Shown here one piece after another: positions 31,795-41,218 of a stretch of 64,000 nt of DNA. The translations under genes and the position numbers were made by a program. The number at the start of each line of letters is the position of its first letter. Positions within the stretch are counted from its first letter, which is position 1. This stretch comes from Rugamonas sp. A1-17 (GTDB lineage Bacteria; Pseudomonadota; Gammaproteobacteria; Burkholderiales; Burkholderiaceae_D): assembly GCA_025548565.1 (NCBI GenBank), contig JAJLPB010000013.1:124001-188000 (forward strand), in the 5' to 3' direction. The notes under the pieces were generated by a model. That model made no database searches. It was not told the origin of the DNA and saw nothing but the letters and a program-made list of their open reading frames with translations.

Positions 31795-34485
31795 TTACTC
31801 GGCGGTGGCGGCAGCTTTTTTAGGCGCCGCTTTCTTCGCAGGCGCCTTCTTGGCCGCCGGCTTTTTAACCGCGGCGGCTTTGGCCGGAGCCTTCGCCGCG
31901 GCAGCCTTCTTGGCCGGCGCTTTCTTCGCCGGCGCCGCGCCTTCGGCCGCACCGTCCGCGCCCTCGTCCGCTACCGCGGCCGCTTTGCCCTTGGCGGGCG
32001 CTTTGGCCTTGCGCTCTTCGAACTCAAAGCTGATCTTGCCGTCCTTGCCCTTGGTCAGGAAGGCCTTGAACGGACGACGGGTGCGCTGCGAAACAAAGCC
32101 CGGCAGCAGATCGGTCTTACCTTCGTTGAGCAGCTTGGCCATCTGCTCCGGCAAAATCTCCTGCTGCAGGATGATGCGGCCGCTGCGGAAGTCGCATGTC
32201 TTCGGCTTGGCGACGCTGTTTTCGCAAACATACGCCAGGCCCATCTCGTACACGCCACCAGCGCACTTGGGGCAAGGGCCCAAGGCGGTCTGGCCGGTGA
32301 AGTCGACCGGTTCCGCATCTTCCGAATCGTCGTTCTGGCCGAAGTCGAACTCCAGTTTGAAATTCTTGATCTCTTCATCGCGCACGATGCGCAGGATGGC
32401 TGCGAACGGACGTCCCATCTTCGAGCGGAACCCTTGCAGCGGACCGATGGTCCGGTCCTTCAGCAGCTGCTCGACTTCCTCGATTTCAAACTGGCGGCTG
32501 CCCGGCGTTTTGCTCATCGAGAAATCGCACTTGGTACAGGCGAAGCGGCGATAGTTTTCCTTGACCACGCTGCCGCAGTTCGGGCACGGCGTGTGCAGGG
32601 TGTGGTAGTCGCCCGGGATCGTATCGTTGTCGTATTCCTTGGCGCGCTTGACGATAACCTGCGTCATCTGAGCGATCTCACGCATGAACTCTTCACGCGA
32701 GATCTTGCCCTTCTCCATCTGCGACAGCTTGTATTCCCACTCACCGGTCAGCTCCGGCGCGGTCAGCTCGTTCACGCCCAGGCCGCGCAGCAGCGTCATC
32801 AGCTGGAACGCTTTCGCGGTCGGCATCAGTTCGCGCCCTTCGCGCAGCAGGTAGCGCTCGGTCAGCAGACCTTCAATGGTGGCGGCGCGCGTTGCCGGCG
32901 TGCCCAGGCCTTTGCCGGCCATCGCGTCGCGCAGCTCGTCGTCCTCGACCAGCTTGCCCGCGCCTTCCATGGCCGACAGCAGCGTCGCTTCCGTGTAGCG
33001 TGCGGGCGGCTTGGTGACCAGGCCGTTGGCGTTGACCGTGTCGGTCAGCACCTTCTCGCCCTTGGCGACCGGCACCAGATTGCCGTTGGCGTTGCCTTCC
33101 TTGTCGTCGTCCGACGAGGCTTCCTTGCCGTAGATCGCCAGCCAGCCCGGATTGGTCATGACCTTGCCTTCAGTCTTGAACTGATGGCCGGACACTTCGG
33201 TGTAGCGGGTGGTGACCTGGAACTCGGCCGGCGGGAAGAACACGGCCATGAAGCGGCGCGTGACCAGGTCGTACAGCTTCTGCTCCGGCTCGGACAAGTT
33301 CTTCGGCGCGATGGTGGTCGGAATGATCGCGAAGTGATCCGATATCTTGGTGTTGTCGAAGATGCGCTTGTTCGGCTTGACCCACTTCTTGTCCAGGATC
33401 TGCTTGGCGAACTGGTGGTAGTTGGGGTTCTCCTTGACCACTTCCAGCGCCTGCATCACGGTCGGCATGTAATCTTCCGGCAGGTGGCGCGAATCGGTAC
33501 GCGGGTAGGTCAGCACCTTGTGCTTCTCGTACAGCGCCTGCGCCAGGCCCAGCGTGTTCTTGGCCGAGAAGCCGAAGCGCGAGTTGGCCTCGCGTTGCAA
33601 GCTGGTCAGGTCGAACAGCGCGGGCGCCATCGACGTGGTCGGCTTGGCTTCCTCGGTGACGTTGCCCTGCTTGCCGCGCACGGCCAGCGCGATGGAGTCG
33701 GCCGCGGCCTTGCTCCACAGGCGCTCGGCGCGCTTCTCGGGGTCGGTCTCGTCCTTCTTGAACTTGGTGTCCAGCCAGCGGCCTTCGTAGACGCCGGCCG
33801 CGCAGACGAACTCGGCGCGCACTTCCCAGAAGTCGCGCGCCACGAATTTCTTGATCTTTTCCTCGCGCTCGACCACGATCGACAGGGTCGGCGTCTGCAC
33901 GCGGCCCACGGTGGTCAGGTAGAAGCCGCCCTCTTTCGAGTTGAACGCGGTCATCGCGCGGGTGCCGTTGATGCCGATCAGCCAGTCCGCCTCGGAGCGG
34001 CAGCGGGCCGCGTCGGCCAGCGGCATCATGTCCTCGTCGCTGCGCAGATGGGTGAAGCCTTCGCGGATCGCGCCCGGCGTCATCGATTGCAGCCACAGCC
34101 GCTTGACCGGCTGCTTGGCCTTGGCGTTCTGCGCGATCAAACGGAAAATCAGCTCGCCTTCGCGGCCCGCGTCACATGCGTTGATCAGGGTGGTGACGTC
34201 TTTACGCTTGATGAGCTTGTTGAGCACCTTGAGGCGGGCCTCGGTCTTGGCGATCGGGTTCAGCGCGAAATACGGCGGAATCATCGGCAGGTGGGCAAAG
34301 CTCCACTTGCCGCGCTTGACGTCGTGCTCTTCCGGCACGGCGATCTCCAGCAAGTGACCGACGGCGGAGGACAGCACGTACTCGTCGGATTCAAAGTACT
34401 CATCGTGCTTGGTAAAGCCGCCAAGCGTCTTCGCGATGTCGTTCGCGACAGAAGGCTTCTCGGCGATGATGAGGGTTTTGGTCAT
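31795..34485 (-). CDS. topB: DNA topoisomerase III with a lysine/alanine-rich C-terminal tail
   Basis: Type IA topoisomerase that decatenates DNA through single-strand passage. In the 896 residues the TOPRIM domain starts at TLIIAEKPSVANDIA and contains DAGREGE; the catalytic Tyr is in the LTYPRTDSRHLP motif. Two C-terminal zinc-ribbon-like modules follow (CPNCGS...CTKC; CPKCAGG...CENS). The last 70 or so residues are an Ala/Lys/Pro repeat (KKAPAKKAAAAKAPAKAAA) like histone H1-type bacterial proteins, adding non-specific DNA binding. The start at 34485 matches the family; the frame is open 35 codons further. Downstream of smg/dprA in the usual Burkholderiales order. Confidence 0.96.
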   Translation of the reverse strand: MTKTLIIAEKPSVANDIAKTLGGFTKHDEYFESDEYVLSSAVGHLLEIAVPEEHDVKRGKWSFAHLPMIPPYFALNPIAKTEARLKVLNKLIKRKDVTTLINACDAGREGELIFRLIAQNAKAKQPVKRLWLQSMTPGAIREGFTHLRSDEDMMPLADAARCRSEADWLIGINGTRAMTAFNSKEGGFYLTTVGRVQTPTLSIVVEREEKIKKFVARDFWEVRAEFVCAAGVYEGRWLDTKFKKDETDPEKRAERLWSKAAADSIALAVRGKQGNVTEEAKPTTSMAPALFDLTSLQREANSRFGFSAKNTLGLAQALYEKHKVLTYPRTDSRHLPEDYMPTVMQALEVVKENPNYHQFAKQILDKKWVKPNKRIFDNTKISDHFAIIPTTIAPKNLSEPEQKLYDLVTRRFMAVFFPPAEFQVTTRYTEVSGHQFKTEGKVMTNPGWLAIYGKEASSDDDKEGNANGNLVPVAKGEKVLTDTVNANGLVTKPPARYTEATLLSAMEGAGKLVEDDELRDAMAGKGLGTPATRAATIEGLLTERYLLREGRELMPTAKAFQLMTLLRGLGVNELTAPELTGEWEYKLSQMEKGKISREEFMREIAQMTQVIVKRAKEYDNDTIPGDYHTLHTPCPNCGSVVKENYRRFACTKCDFSMSKTPGSRQFEIEEVEQLLKDRTIGPLQGFRSKMGRPFAAILRIVRDEEIKNFKLEFDFGQNDDSEDAEPVDFTGQTALGPCPKCAGGVYEMGLAYVCENSVAKPKTCDFRSGRIILQQEILPEQMAKLLNEGKTDLLPGFVSQRTRRPFKAFLTKGKDGKISFEFEERKAKAPAKGKAAAVADEGADGAAEGAAPAKKAPAKKAAAAKAPAKAAAVKKPAAKKAPAKKAAPKKAAATAE

Positions 34486-34742
34486 ATTTTGTATCTCGTT
34501 TTTTAACACTTTGGGTGGGTGCAGCATGCGCATCATACATGGATCGCGTCGCAGTCTGCACTTTTGCGGCGCCGAAGGCAAGGCCGGCACGTGACAGTCT
34601 TGTCAAAGCGCAAATGATAAGCGCCTTGTCAGCCCCACCGCAAGCAAACAGCGCAATACAACGCCAATACGGCGTATTGCACGGCCGATTGTTGCGTAAA
34701 TAGTTACTTTAGAGGAAGTGCGGCCCTGCGGCCGCATATATA

Positions 34743-35207
34743 TTAGTGCAACAGGCGGGGTGCCTGGTCTTCGTCGGAACCGAACAGGTCGTCGAACATC
34801 AGCGCGTCCGGCTCCTTGCCTTGGCTCCAGAGCAACATCAGCACGATGACCTTGAGCTTGCCCAGCGACACCGGCGCCTCTTCCAGCGCCAGCGCGCGCT
34901 CGACAACGATTTCGCGCTGCAGCGGCGTGAGCACCTTGGCCGACTCCAGGAACTGGATGAAGCCGATCGCGGCCGGACCGAGCACGTCCTGCTCCTCTTC
35001 CACGTAGAAACGGGTGCCGGTGGAGGCGGCGGTCAGGGTATGTTCCACCCCGGCCATGGCGGTCAGGTCGTTGAGCCAGACCAGCGCCTCGGAAATCTCG
35101 ACATCGTCAAAACCGACAGCCGACAGTTTCTTGGCCAGTGCCGCCGGTTCAGGGCAGGCATCGGGACGGTAGTAAGTCTCGTAGAGGTAAACAAGGATGT
35201 CGAACAT
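34743..35207 (-). CDS. smg: Smg family protein (DUF494)
   Basis: 154 residues beginning MFDILVYLYETYYRPDACPE, the conserved start of the Smg/DUF494 family. Acidic with two helical halves; no known catalytic motif. Function is unknown, but the gene is nearly always next to dprA, as here (97 bases downstream of it), and upstream of topB. Cytoplasmic. Confidence 0.94.
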   Translation of the reverse strand: MFDILVYLYETYYRPDACPEPAALAKKLSAVGFDDVEISEALVWLNDLTAMAGVEHTLTAASTGTRFYVEEEQDVLGPAAIGFIQFLESAKVLTPLQREIVVERALALEEAPVSLGKLKVIVLMLLWSQGKEPDALMFDDLFGSDEDQAPRLLH

Positions 35208-35304
35208 GGCTCTACTCTATCAGCTAAAACAGATCGCGCACAAGTGCCGTACAGATCGCCTTTTTTTCAGGCAATCAGTGGACTGTAACGGAAGAAACAA
35301 TCCA

Positions 35305-36450
35305 CTAGCCTCTTAAACGCTGGAACATTCCGCCCGGCAAACGCTCGACCAGGCCGGCCAGCTCCAGCGCCAGCAATTGCCCCTGCAGCTCGGCGGCGGA
35401 CTGGTTCAGGCGCAGCGCCAGCAGGTCGGGCGCGGCTGGATGCTCGCCCAGCGCGGCCAGCACGCGGTCGACAAAGGTATCGTCCAGCAACGGCCGGCAG
35501 CCGGGCGCGCCGGGCGTCAGCCGGCCCAGGTCGGTCAGGATGTCGGCCGCCGATTCGACCAGCTTGGCGCCGTCCTCGCGGATCAGCTTATGGCAACCCT
35601 TGGCCAGCGTGGCGTGGATGGAACCGGGGATGGCGAACAACTCCTTGCCCTGCTCCCCCGCCAGTTTGGCCGTGATCAGCGAACCCGACTTGGCGGCCGC
35701 CTCGACCACCAGTACGCCGCTCGCCAGGCCGCTGATCACGCGGTTGCGGCGAGGGAAGTTGTCGCGCAGCGGCGGCGTGCCGAGCGCATATTCGCTGACG
35801 ATGCACCCCTCCTCGGCAATGCGCCGCGCCAGCGCCTTGTTGCGGGCCGGATAGATGCGGTCGGCCCCGGTGCCGATGACGGCGACGGTGCTGCCCGGCC
35901 CGTTCAGCCCGCCGGTGTGGGCCGCCGCGTCGATGCCCAGCGCCAGGCCGGAGACGATGGTCAGCCCGGCCTCGGACAGCGCCTGCGCCATGCGCTCGGC
36001 GTTCAGCACGCCCTGCGCGCTGGCATTGCGCGCGCCCACCACGGCCAGCGACGGCCGCTGCAGCAACTCGGCCCGGCCCTTGATGTACAACAACAACGGC
36101 GCGGCGGCGATATGGCGCAACGCTTCGGGATAATCGGGATGGTCGTAGCTCAGCAGGAGGTTGCCCGGCTGCTGCTGCCAGGCCAGCGTGGCATCCACCA
36201 GCGCCGCCAGCGCGGCGGGCGGCGCTTGCAGCAGCGCGTCGGCCTGCCTGGGCTTGACCTCTTCCAGCAAGGCGTCGCGCCCGGCGCTGAACACCGCCTC
36301 GGGCGTGGCGAAGCGCTCCAGCAGCCGGTGGGCGCTGCCCAGGCCGACGCCGTCCGCCATCTGCAAACGCAGCCAGCCGGCCAGCGCGGCGGCGCTGACT
36401 GGCTGGGACGGGGTGTTGGGGGTATCCGTGGCTTGCACGGCGCGGCTCAC
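35305..36450 (-). CDS. dprA: DNA-processing protein DprA
   Basis: Binds incoming single-stranded DNA during natural transformation and loads RecA. The 381 residues have an N-terminal helical (SAM-like) domain, the Rossmann-like core with VSGLALGIDAAAHTGGL and IGTGADRIYPARNKALA, and a C-terminal winged-helix domain (about 315-381) with LLALELAGLVERLPGG. It starts with GTG at 36450, which overlaps the stop of the LysM gene by 4 bases, so the two are translationally coupled. Confidence 0.96.
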   Translation of the reverse strand: MSRAVQATDTPNTPSQPVSAAALAGWLRLQMADGVGLGSAHRLLERFATPEAVFSAGRDALLEEVKPRQADALLQAPPAALAALVDATLAWQQQPGNLLLSYDHPDYPEALRHIAAAPLLLYIKGRAELLQRPSLAVVGARNASAQGVLNAERMAQALSEAGLTIVSGLALGIDAAAHTGGLNGPGSTVAVIGTGADRIYPARNKALARRIAEEGCIVSEYALGTPPLRDNFPRRNRVISGLASGVLVVEAAAKSGSLITAKLAGEQGKELFAIPGSIHATLAKGCHKLIREDGAKLVESAADILTDLGRLTPGAPGCRPLLDDTFVDRVLAALGEHPAAPDLLALRLNQSAAELQGQLLALELAGLVERLPGGMFQRLRG

Positions 36451-37553
36451 TCCGGCGACTTGGCGACGTCGCCCACTTCCACCGGCGCCGACACCTGCAT
36501 GATCAAGCCGTAGGAAATATGCTTAAACACGCGGAAGATAAACAAGCTGCCCACTTCCTCGTCCGGCAGCTTGACCTGCTGTTCGCGCATGCCCAGCCAG
36601 CTCTTGGCGGCCGTGGTGTCGCTGACAGTCTTCCCCGCATGGTACAACTGCAGCACGGAGCCGATGTCGAGTCCATCAAGCTTTCCGCGATTAATGCTGA
36701 CCACCTGGTTCTGGCCGGCGTGCGTGACGCCGCCGTAAATGGCCACCACCCGCGCGCCCACCTTCTGCTCGGGCGGATGCGGCACATAGTTCTGCATCGG
36801 CATCGGCGGAATCGCGCGCAGCTGGTCGCCCTTGCCCATCTCCTCCTTGGCGCTGGCGACCACGAAGGTGTGGACGTCGCTGCCGCTGCCGGGCTGTGCT
36901 TCGGCCTGCAGTTTCAGCGTGCCGAGGTAGAACGCCTCATAGCCGATGATGGCCTTGGTGACCGGATCCTTCAGCGGGCTGCCGGGGCGGAACACCTGGA
37001 ACGAGCTGCCGCCCTTGAGGTCGCCACGGACATACGCCTTGTCGTCCTTGCCGAGGAAGACATGGCCGTCCTGCGTCGCCACCACGCGCGGCGCGCCGGC
37101 CAGCTCGTCGTTTTCGATGATCAGCGGCTGGGTCAGGAAGGGTTCGATCACGCCGGCCGGGATCGACGTCACGGCATCCTTGCCCAGGCCCTCGGTGCGC
37201 AGCTGCGGCTTCAGGCGCAGGTTGGACGCGCTGTTGCCGCCGTCGCTGGCCTCGATCCGGTTGCCCAGCCGCAGGCGGCCGGCGGCGCGGTCGAACCAGA
37301 TGATCTGGCCCGGATAGATCCAGTGCGGATTGGCGATTTCCTCGCGGTTCATGCCCCAGACGGTGGGCCAGCACCACGGGCGCTCCAGGAAGCGGCCGGA
37401 AATATCCCACAGCGTATCGCCCTTGACCACTTGGTGCTGGTCGGGCGCGTCGGCCCGGAATTCACATTTAAGCGGCTCGGCGGAGGCCACCGTCCAGCCC
37501 GAAAAAAGCGCCGCCAATACTAAGCGGGTGCCGACTGTGCTAAAATTTTTCAT
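36447..37553 (-). CDS. LysM peptidoglycan-binding domain protein
   Basis: 368 residues with a signal peptide (about 1-27, LVLAALFSGWTVASAEP) and one LysM domain at about residues 41-88 (HQVVKGDTLWDISGRFL through PHWIYPGQIIW). The rest is a beta-rich region with repeated GDxL and VRGD-like stretches and no catalytic site. Periplasmic, probably wall-associated. It precedes dprA with a 4-base overlap in an arrangement typical of betaproteobacteria. The start at 37553 is where the signal peptide begins. Confidence 0.92.
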   Translation of the reverse strand: MKNFSTVGTRLVLAALFSGWTVASAEPLKCEFRADAPDQHQVVKGDTLWDISGRFLERPWCWPTVWGMNREEIANPHWIYPGQIIWFDRAAGRLRLGNRIEASDGGNSASNLRLKPQLRTEGLGKDAVTSIPAGVIEPFLTQPLIIENDELAGAPRVVATQDGHVFLGKDDKAYVRGDLKGGSSFQVFRPGSPLKDPVTKAIIGYEAFYLGTLKLQAEAQPGSGSDVHTFVVASAKEEMGKGDQLRAIPPMPMQNYVPHPPEQKVGARVVAIYGGVTHAGQNQVVSINRGKLDGLDIGSVLQLYHAGKTVSDTTAAKSWLGMREQQVKLPDEEVGSLFIFRVFKHISYGLIMQVSAPVEVGDVAKSPE

Positions 37554-37682
37554 TAGTAGATCCAGTAAATGCGCAAACGACTGCGCAGGCACACCCTAGC
37601 AAGAAGCGCCCTATCGACGGAAAAGGCTTGCTAAATTGAATCAAATTCTGCCCATAAAACCCTGAACTAGCAAGAGAAACCG

Positions 37683-37715
37683 CGCAACGGTAGCCGGCGC
37701 GGCTGTTGCGTTTTT
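37683..37715 (+). terminator. Terminator-like hairpin upstream of def, without an upstream plus-strand gene
   Basis: CGCAAC...GTTGCG and AGCC...GGCT arms pair with a small bulge, followed by TTTTT (37711-37715) on the plus strand. The gene to its left runs the other way, so the hairpin would end a short transcript started in 37600-37660 or act in the def leader. Confidence 0.5.
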
Positions 37716-37810
37716 GATCGGGAAAATGACGGCGGCGACGCCCACGGTGCGGCGCGCGTTATCAAGGCATACACTTAGTTTTCACATAGTTATCAACACA
37801 GTCACAGCAT

Positions 37811-38353
37811 ATGGCCATCTTAAATATTTTGCGTTACCCCGATCCGCGCCTGCACAAAGTCGCCAAGCCAGTCACCGTCTTCGACGCCAGGCTGGAGCAG
37901 CTGGTGGCCGACATGGCCGAGACCATGTACGAAGCGCCCGGCGTCGGCCTGGCCGCGTCGCAGGTCGACGTGCACGAGCAGCTGGTCGTGATCGACATCT
38001 CCGAAACCAAGGACGCGCTGGTCGCCTACATCAATCCGGAAATCATCTGGGCCAGCGAAGAGAAGCAGGTCTACGACGAAGGCTGCCTGTCGGTGCCGGG
38101 CATCTACGACGGCGTCGAACGCCACGCCCAGATCAAGGTGCGCGCGCTGGACGTCAAGGGCCAGCCATTCGAAGTGGAAGCCGACGGCCTGCTGGCGGTC
38201 TGCATCCAGCACGAGATGGATCACCTGCTGGGCAAGGTCTTCGTCGAATACCTGTCGCCATTGAAGCGCAACCGCATCAAGGCCAAGCTGGTCAAGGAAG
38301 AGCGCGGCATGGCGCGCGAAGCACAGCTGCGCGCCGCCGGCCGCCGCTTCTAA
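37811..38353 (+). CDS. def: Peptide deformylase
   Basis: Removes the formyl group from new polypeptides. The 180 residues carry the three metal-site motifs: GVGLAASQV (about 44-52), EGCLSVPG with the Cys92 ligand, and HEMDH with His134, Glu135 and His138. It is followed after 18 bases by fmt, which adds the formyl group to Met-tRNA, so one operon covers both ends of the formylation cycle. Divergent from the LysM-dprA unit. Confidence 0.98.
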   Translation: MAILNILRYPDPRLHKVAKPVTVFDARLEQLVADMAETMYEAPGVGLAASQVDVHEQLVVIDISETKDALVAYINPEIIWASEEKQVYDEGCLSVPGIYDGVERHAQIKVRALDVKGQPFEVEADGLLAVCIQHEMDHLLGKVFVEYLSPLKRNRIKAKLVKEERGMAREAQLRAAGRRF

Positions 38354-38371
38354 GCCACACAGGGAAACCGC

Positions 38372-39328
38372 ATGAAAGTCATCTTCGCCGGCACGCCGGA
38401 ATTTGCCGCAGTCGCGCTGCAAGCCCTGCACGAGGCAGGCTTTGAGATTCCGCTGGTGCTGACCCAGCCGGACCGCCCGGCCGGACGCGGCATGCACCTG
38501 CAGCCGTCGGCCGTCAAGCAGTACGCGCTGGCGCAGGGCATCGAAGTGCTGCAGCCGCTGTCGCTGCGCACCGACAGCAAGGACCCGGTGCGCGCCGAGC
38601 AGGCGAAGGAAGCGCATGCGCGCCTGCTGTCCACGCCGTACGACGTGATGGTGGTGGCGGCCTATGGCCTGATCCTGCCGCGCGCCACGCTGGACATCAA
38701 GCCCTGCCTGAACATCCACGGCTCGCTGCTGCCGCGCTGGCGCGGCGCCGCGCCGATCCACCGCGCCATCGAGGCCGGCGACACGGAAACCGGCATCACC
38801 ATCATGGAGATGGAAGAAGGCCTGGACACCGGCCCGATGCTGCTGATCGAGCGCATCGCCATCGGCGAGCAGGACACCACCGGCACGGTGCACGACAAGC
38901 TGGCCGCCCTGGGCGGCAAGATGATCGTCGAAGCGCTGCGCAAGATGAAGCACGGCCAGCTGGAAGCCGTGACGCAACCGGAAGCGGGCGTCTGCTACGC
39001 CGCCAAGATCAGCAAGGAAGAAGCGGCGCTGGACTTCTCGCAATCGGCGGTGGAAATCGGCCGCAAGATCCGCGCCTTCAATCCCTTCCCCGGCGCGCAT
39101 GGCACGGTCAACGGCGTCAACGTCAAGCTGTGGGGCGCCGAAGTGTTGGAAGCCGACAGCAAGGCGCCGGCCGGCCAGGTGCTGGCCGCCGATGCGCAGC
39201 ATGGCATCGTGGTCTCGTGCGGCAGCGGCTCGCTGCGCCTGACCGAGCTGCAAAAGCCGGGCGGCAAACGCCTGCCTGCGACGGAATTCATCAAAGGCTT
39301 CCCGCTCGAAGGCTTGAGCTTCGCCTGA
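38372..39328 (+). CDS. fmt: Methionyl-tRNA formyltransferase
   Basis: Transfers formyl from 10-formyl-THF to initiator Met-tRNA. The 318 residues open with MKVIFAGTPEFA; the active-site loop NIHGSLLPRWRGAAPIHRA is at about 114-132 (Asn114, His116), and TGITIMEMEEGLDTGPM supplies the catalytic Asp region. C-terminal OB-like domain from about 205. Ends four bases before the convergent LysR stop. Confidence 0.98.
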   Translation: MKVIFAGTPEFAAVALQALHEAGFEIPLVLTQPDRPAGRGMHLQPSAVKQYALAQGIEVLQPLSLRTDSKDPVRAEQAKEAHARLLSTPYDVMVVAAYGLILPRATLDIKPCLNIHGSLLPRWRGAAPIHRAIEAGDTETGITIMEMEEGLDTGPMLLIERIAIGEQDTTGTVHDKLAALGGKMIVEALRKMKHGQLEAVTQPEAGVCYAAKISKEEAALDFSQSAVEIGRKIRAFNPFPGAHGTVNGVNVKLWGAEVLEADSKAPAGQVLAADAQHGIVVSCGSGSLRLTELQKPGGKRLPATEFIKGFPLEGLSFA

Positions 39329-39332
39329 TCAC

Positions 39333-40289
39333 TCAGCCCGCGCCGGCGCGTGCCTTGCGCCGCGCCGCGCGACGGGCGTTGAGCGGACCGCCACTGCGCG
39401 CCGCCTCCTCCACGATCCAATCCCGGACCACCATCGCATCCGCGCTGAGCGCACTGTGGGCGATCAGCCAGTAAGCGTAATCGCTGGCCGTTTCCGGCAG
39501 CGCGCTGGCCAGCGCCAGCTTACCCTGCTCCAGCAAGGGCCGCACCAGTTCCAGCCGGCCCAGCGCCACACCCTGCCCCGCCAGCGCCGCCTGCACCACC
39601 TGGTCATACTGATTAAAACGCAGCACGCCCTTCGGCTTGACGCGCCCCGCGCCGGCGCCACGCAACCACGCGGGCCACTGCAGCCACGGGCGCGACACAT
39701 CGTCAAACTCCAGCAGCACCTGCTTGCGTAACTGCGCATCATCCTCGATCGCCGACACCGCCAGCGCCGGATGCGCCACCGGCACCAGCGACTCGTCGAA
39801 CAAGCGCAGTGCGCCCTCCGGCGCATCCTGCGGCCGGCAATAGCGCAGCGATAAATCCACCTGCTCGCGCTCCAGGTCGACGAAGCGGTTGCTGGCCGCC
39901 ACACGCACATCGATCTGCGGTGCGGCCTGCTGGAAGGCGTTCAAGCGAGGCAGTATCCACAAGGCCGTCACGCCGATACTGGCGCTGATGGTCACCGCTT
40001 GCCGCGCATCGCCGGGCCGCAGGCTGGCCACCACTTCGCCCAGCTGCTCCAGCATCGCGTCGGTATGGCGGAACAGGCGCCGCCCCTCGGCCGTGAACTC
40101 GATGGAGCGATGACCGCGCACCAGCACGCGATAGCCGAGCGTGGCCTCCAGCGCCTGTATCTGGCGGCTCAGGGCCGACTGCGTCACGCACATGTCCTGC
40201 GCGGCGAGCGTGATACTCATGCGCCGCCCGACTGCGACCAGACTGCGCAGCAAATCCAGCGGAGGAAGATCCAGAAGACGATTAGCCAT
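39333..40289 (-). CDS. LysR family transcriptional regulator (GcvA-like)
   Basis: 318 residues. The N-terminal HTH is of the GcvA/AmpR type: LPPLDLLRSLVAVGRRMSIT, then CVTQSALSRQIQALEATLGY. The effector domain follows from about residue 95 (QAVTISASIGVTALWILPRL); the C-terminus is a basic tail. It is divergent from the CmcJ-like oxidoreductase gene (106 bases between starts), which together with the isomerase gene is its likely target. Confidence 0.94.
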   Translation of the reverse strand: MANRLLDLPPLDLLRSLVAVGRRMSITLAAQDMCVTQSALSRQIQALEATLGYRVLVRGHRSIEFTAEGRRLFRHTDAMLEQLGEVVASLRPGDARQAVTISASIGVTALWILPRLNAFQQAAPQIDVRVAASNRFVDLEREQVDLSLRYCRPQDAPEGALRLFDESLVPVAHPALAVSAIEDDAQLRKQVLLEFDDVSRPWLQWPAWLRGAGAGRVKPKGVLRFNQYDQVVQAALAGQGVALGRLELVRPLLEQGKLALASALPETASDYAYWLIAHSALSADAMVVRDWIVEEAARSGGPLNARRAARRKARAGAG

Positions 40290-40394
40290 GGCATGAATGT
40301 ATCACGCATGCGAAACGGGAATGCGAAACCGCCGGATATATCGTTTGAGCGCGGCACGCCGATCGGATTCAATGGAGCTTTCAGGGAGAACGCG

Positions 40395-41216
40395 ATGACA
40401 CACACAACCACCGCCACGCTGGAGTATCTATGCCCGACACAGGAGCGTCCATACACCTACATGTACCCGCCGCCCGACGGCCAGCCATGGCAAAACGCCA
40501 GCTACGAGCGCGTGCAGGTGGCGATACGCGACGCCCGCGCCGACGCGCACCTGTCGCTGGACCGCGAAGGCTATCTGCTGCGCGCAGCCCCCAGCGCCGT
40601 GCGCGACTTCACCGACAAGGAGCAAGTGGTGCGGATCTACTATCCCGAAGTGGCGGAACTGGCCCTGGCGCTGACCGGCGCCAGCCAGGCCTTCGTGTTC
40701 GACCATCTGGTACGCAAACGCATGCCCGGCACGCCGCAGGCGTTCGGCCGCATCGAAGGCCGGCGCCCCGGCGCGGCAGGCCGCGTGCATTGCGACTTCA
40801 CACCCGCATCCGCGCGGCGCCGGCTGGAGCTTGAACTGCAAGGCGACACCGCGCAGGTCCAGCGCTACAGCATCGTCAACCTGTGGCGCCCGATCCGCCA
40901 TCCGGTGCTCGACGCGCCGCTGGCCATGTGCGATGCCCGCAGCGCCACGCCCGCCGACCTGGTGGCCAGCGATATTTTTTATCCGGAGCGGAACGGTGAA
41001 ATCTACCAGGCGGTGCACAATACGGATCATGCATGGTCCTACTTCCCGGCGATGACGCGCGACGAGGTACTGGTGTTCAAGCAGTTCGATTCCGCGCCAG
41101 GCCCGGTGGCCCGCTACACGCCGCACGCCGCGTTCGAGCACGCCGGCGCACCACCGGATGCGCCACCAAGGGAAAGCATAGAAATCCGCTGCCTGCTGAT
41201 CTACCAAGGGAGATAA
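40395..41216 (+). CDS. CmcJ/NvfI (AsaB-like) family oxidoreductase
   Basis: 273 residues of a family known from fungal and actinobacterial secondary metabolism (CmcJ of cephamycin, AsaB-like hydroxylases/desaturases) and found scattered in proteobacteria. Typical segments are the YTYMYPPPDG-like start, NLWRPIRHPVLDAPLAMCD, and the conserved block DHAWSYFPAMTRDEVLVFKQ followed by FDS, with a C-terminal PRESIEIRCLL. Biochemical role in bacteria is unclear. The start at 40395 has GGGAG ahead of it; the frame is open to 39999 opposite the LysR gene. Forms an operon with the isomerase gene 2 bases downstream. Confidence 0.85.
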   Translation: MTHTTTATLEYLCPTQERPYTYMYPPPDGQPWQNASYERVQVAIRDARADAHLSLDREGYLLRAAPSAVRDFTDKEQVVRIYYPEVAELALALTGASQAFVFDHLVRKRMPGTPQAFGRIEGRRPGAAGRVHCDFTPASARRRLELELQGDTAQVQRYSIVNLWRPIRHPVLDAPLAMCDARSATPADLVASDIFYPERNGEIYQAVHNTDHAWSYFPAMTRDEVLVFKQFDSAPGPVARYTPHAAFEHAGAPPDAPPRESIEIRCLLIYQGR

Positions 41217-41218
41217 AA

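Noticed and set aside
37740..37810. The DnaA-box-like sites as a replication origin.
   Set aside because: No dnaA, dnaN, rpmH or parAB genes, no AT-rich unwinding region and no box cluster are present.
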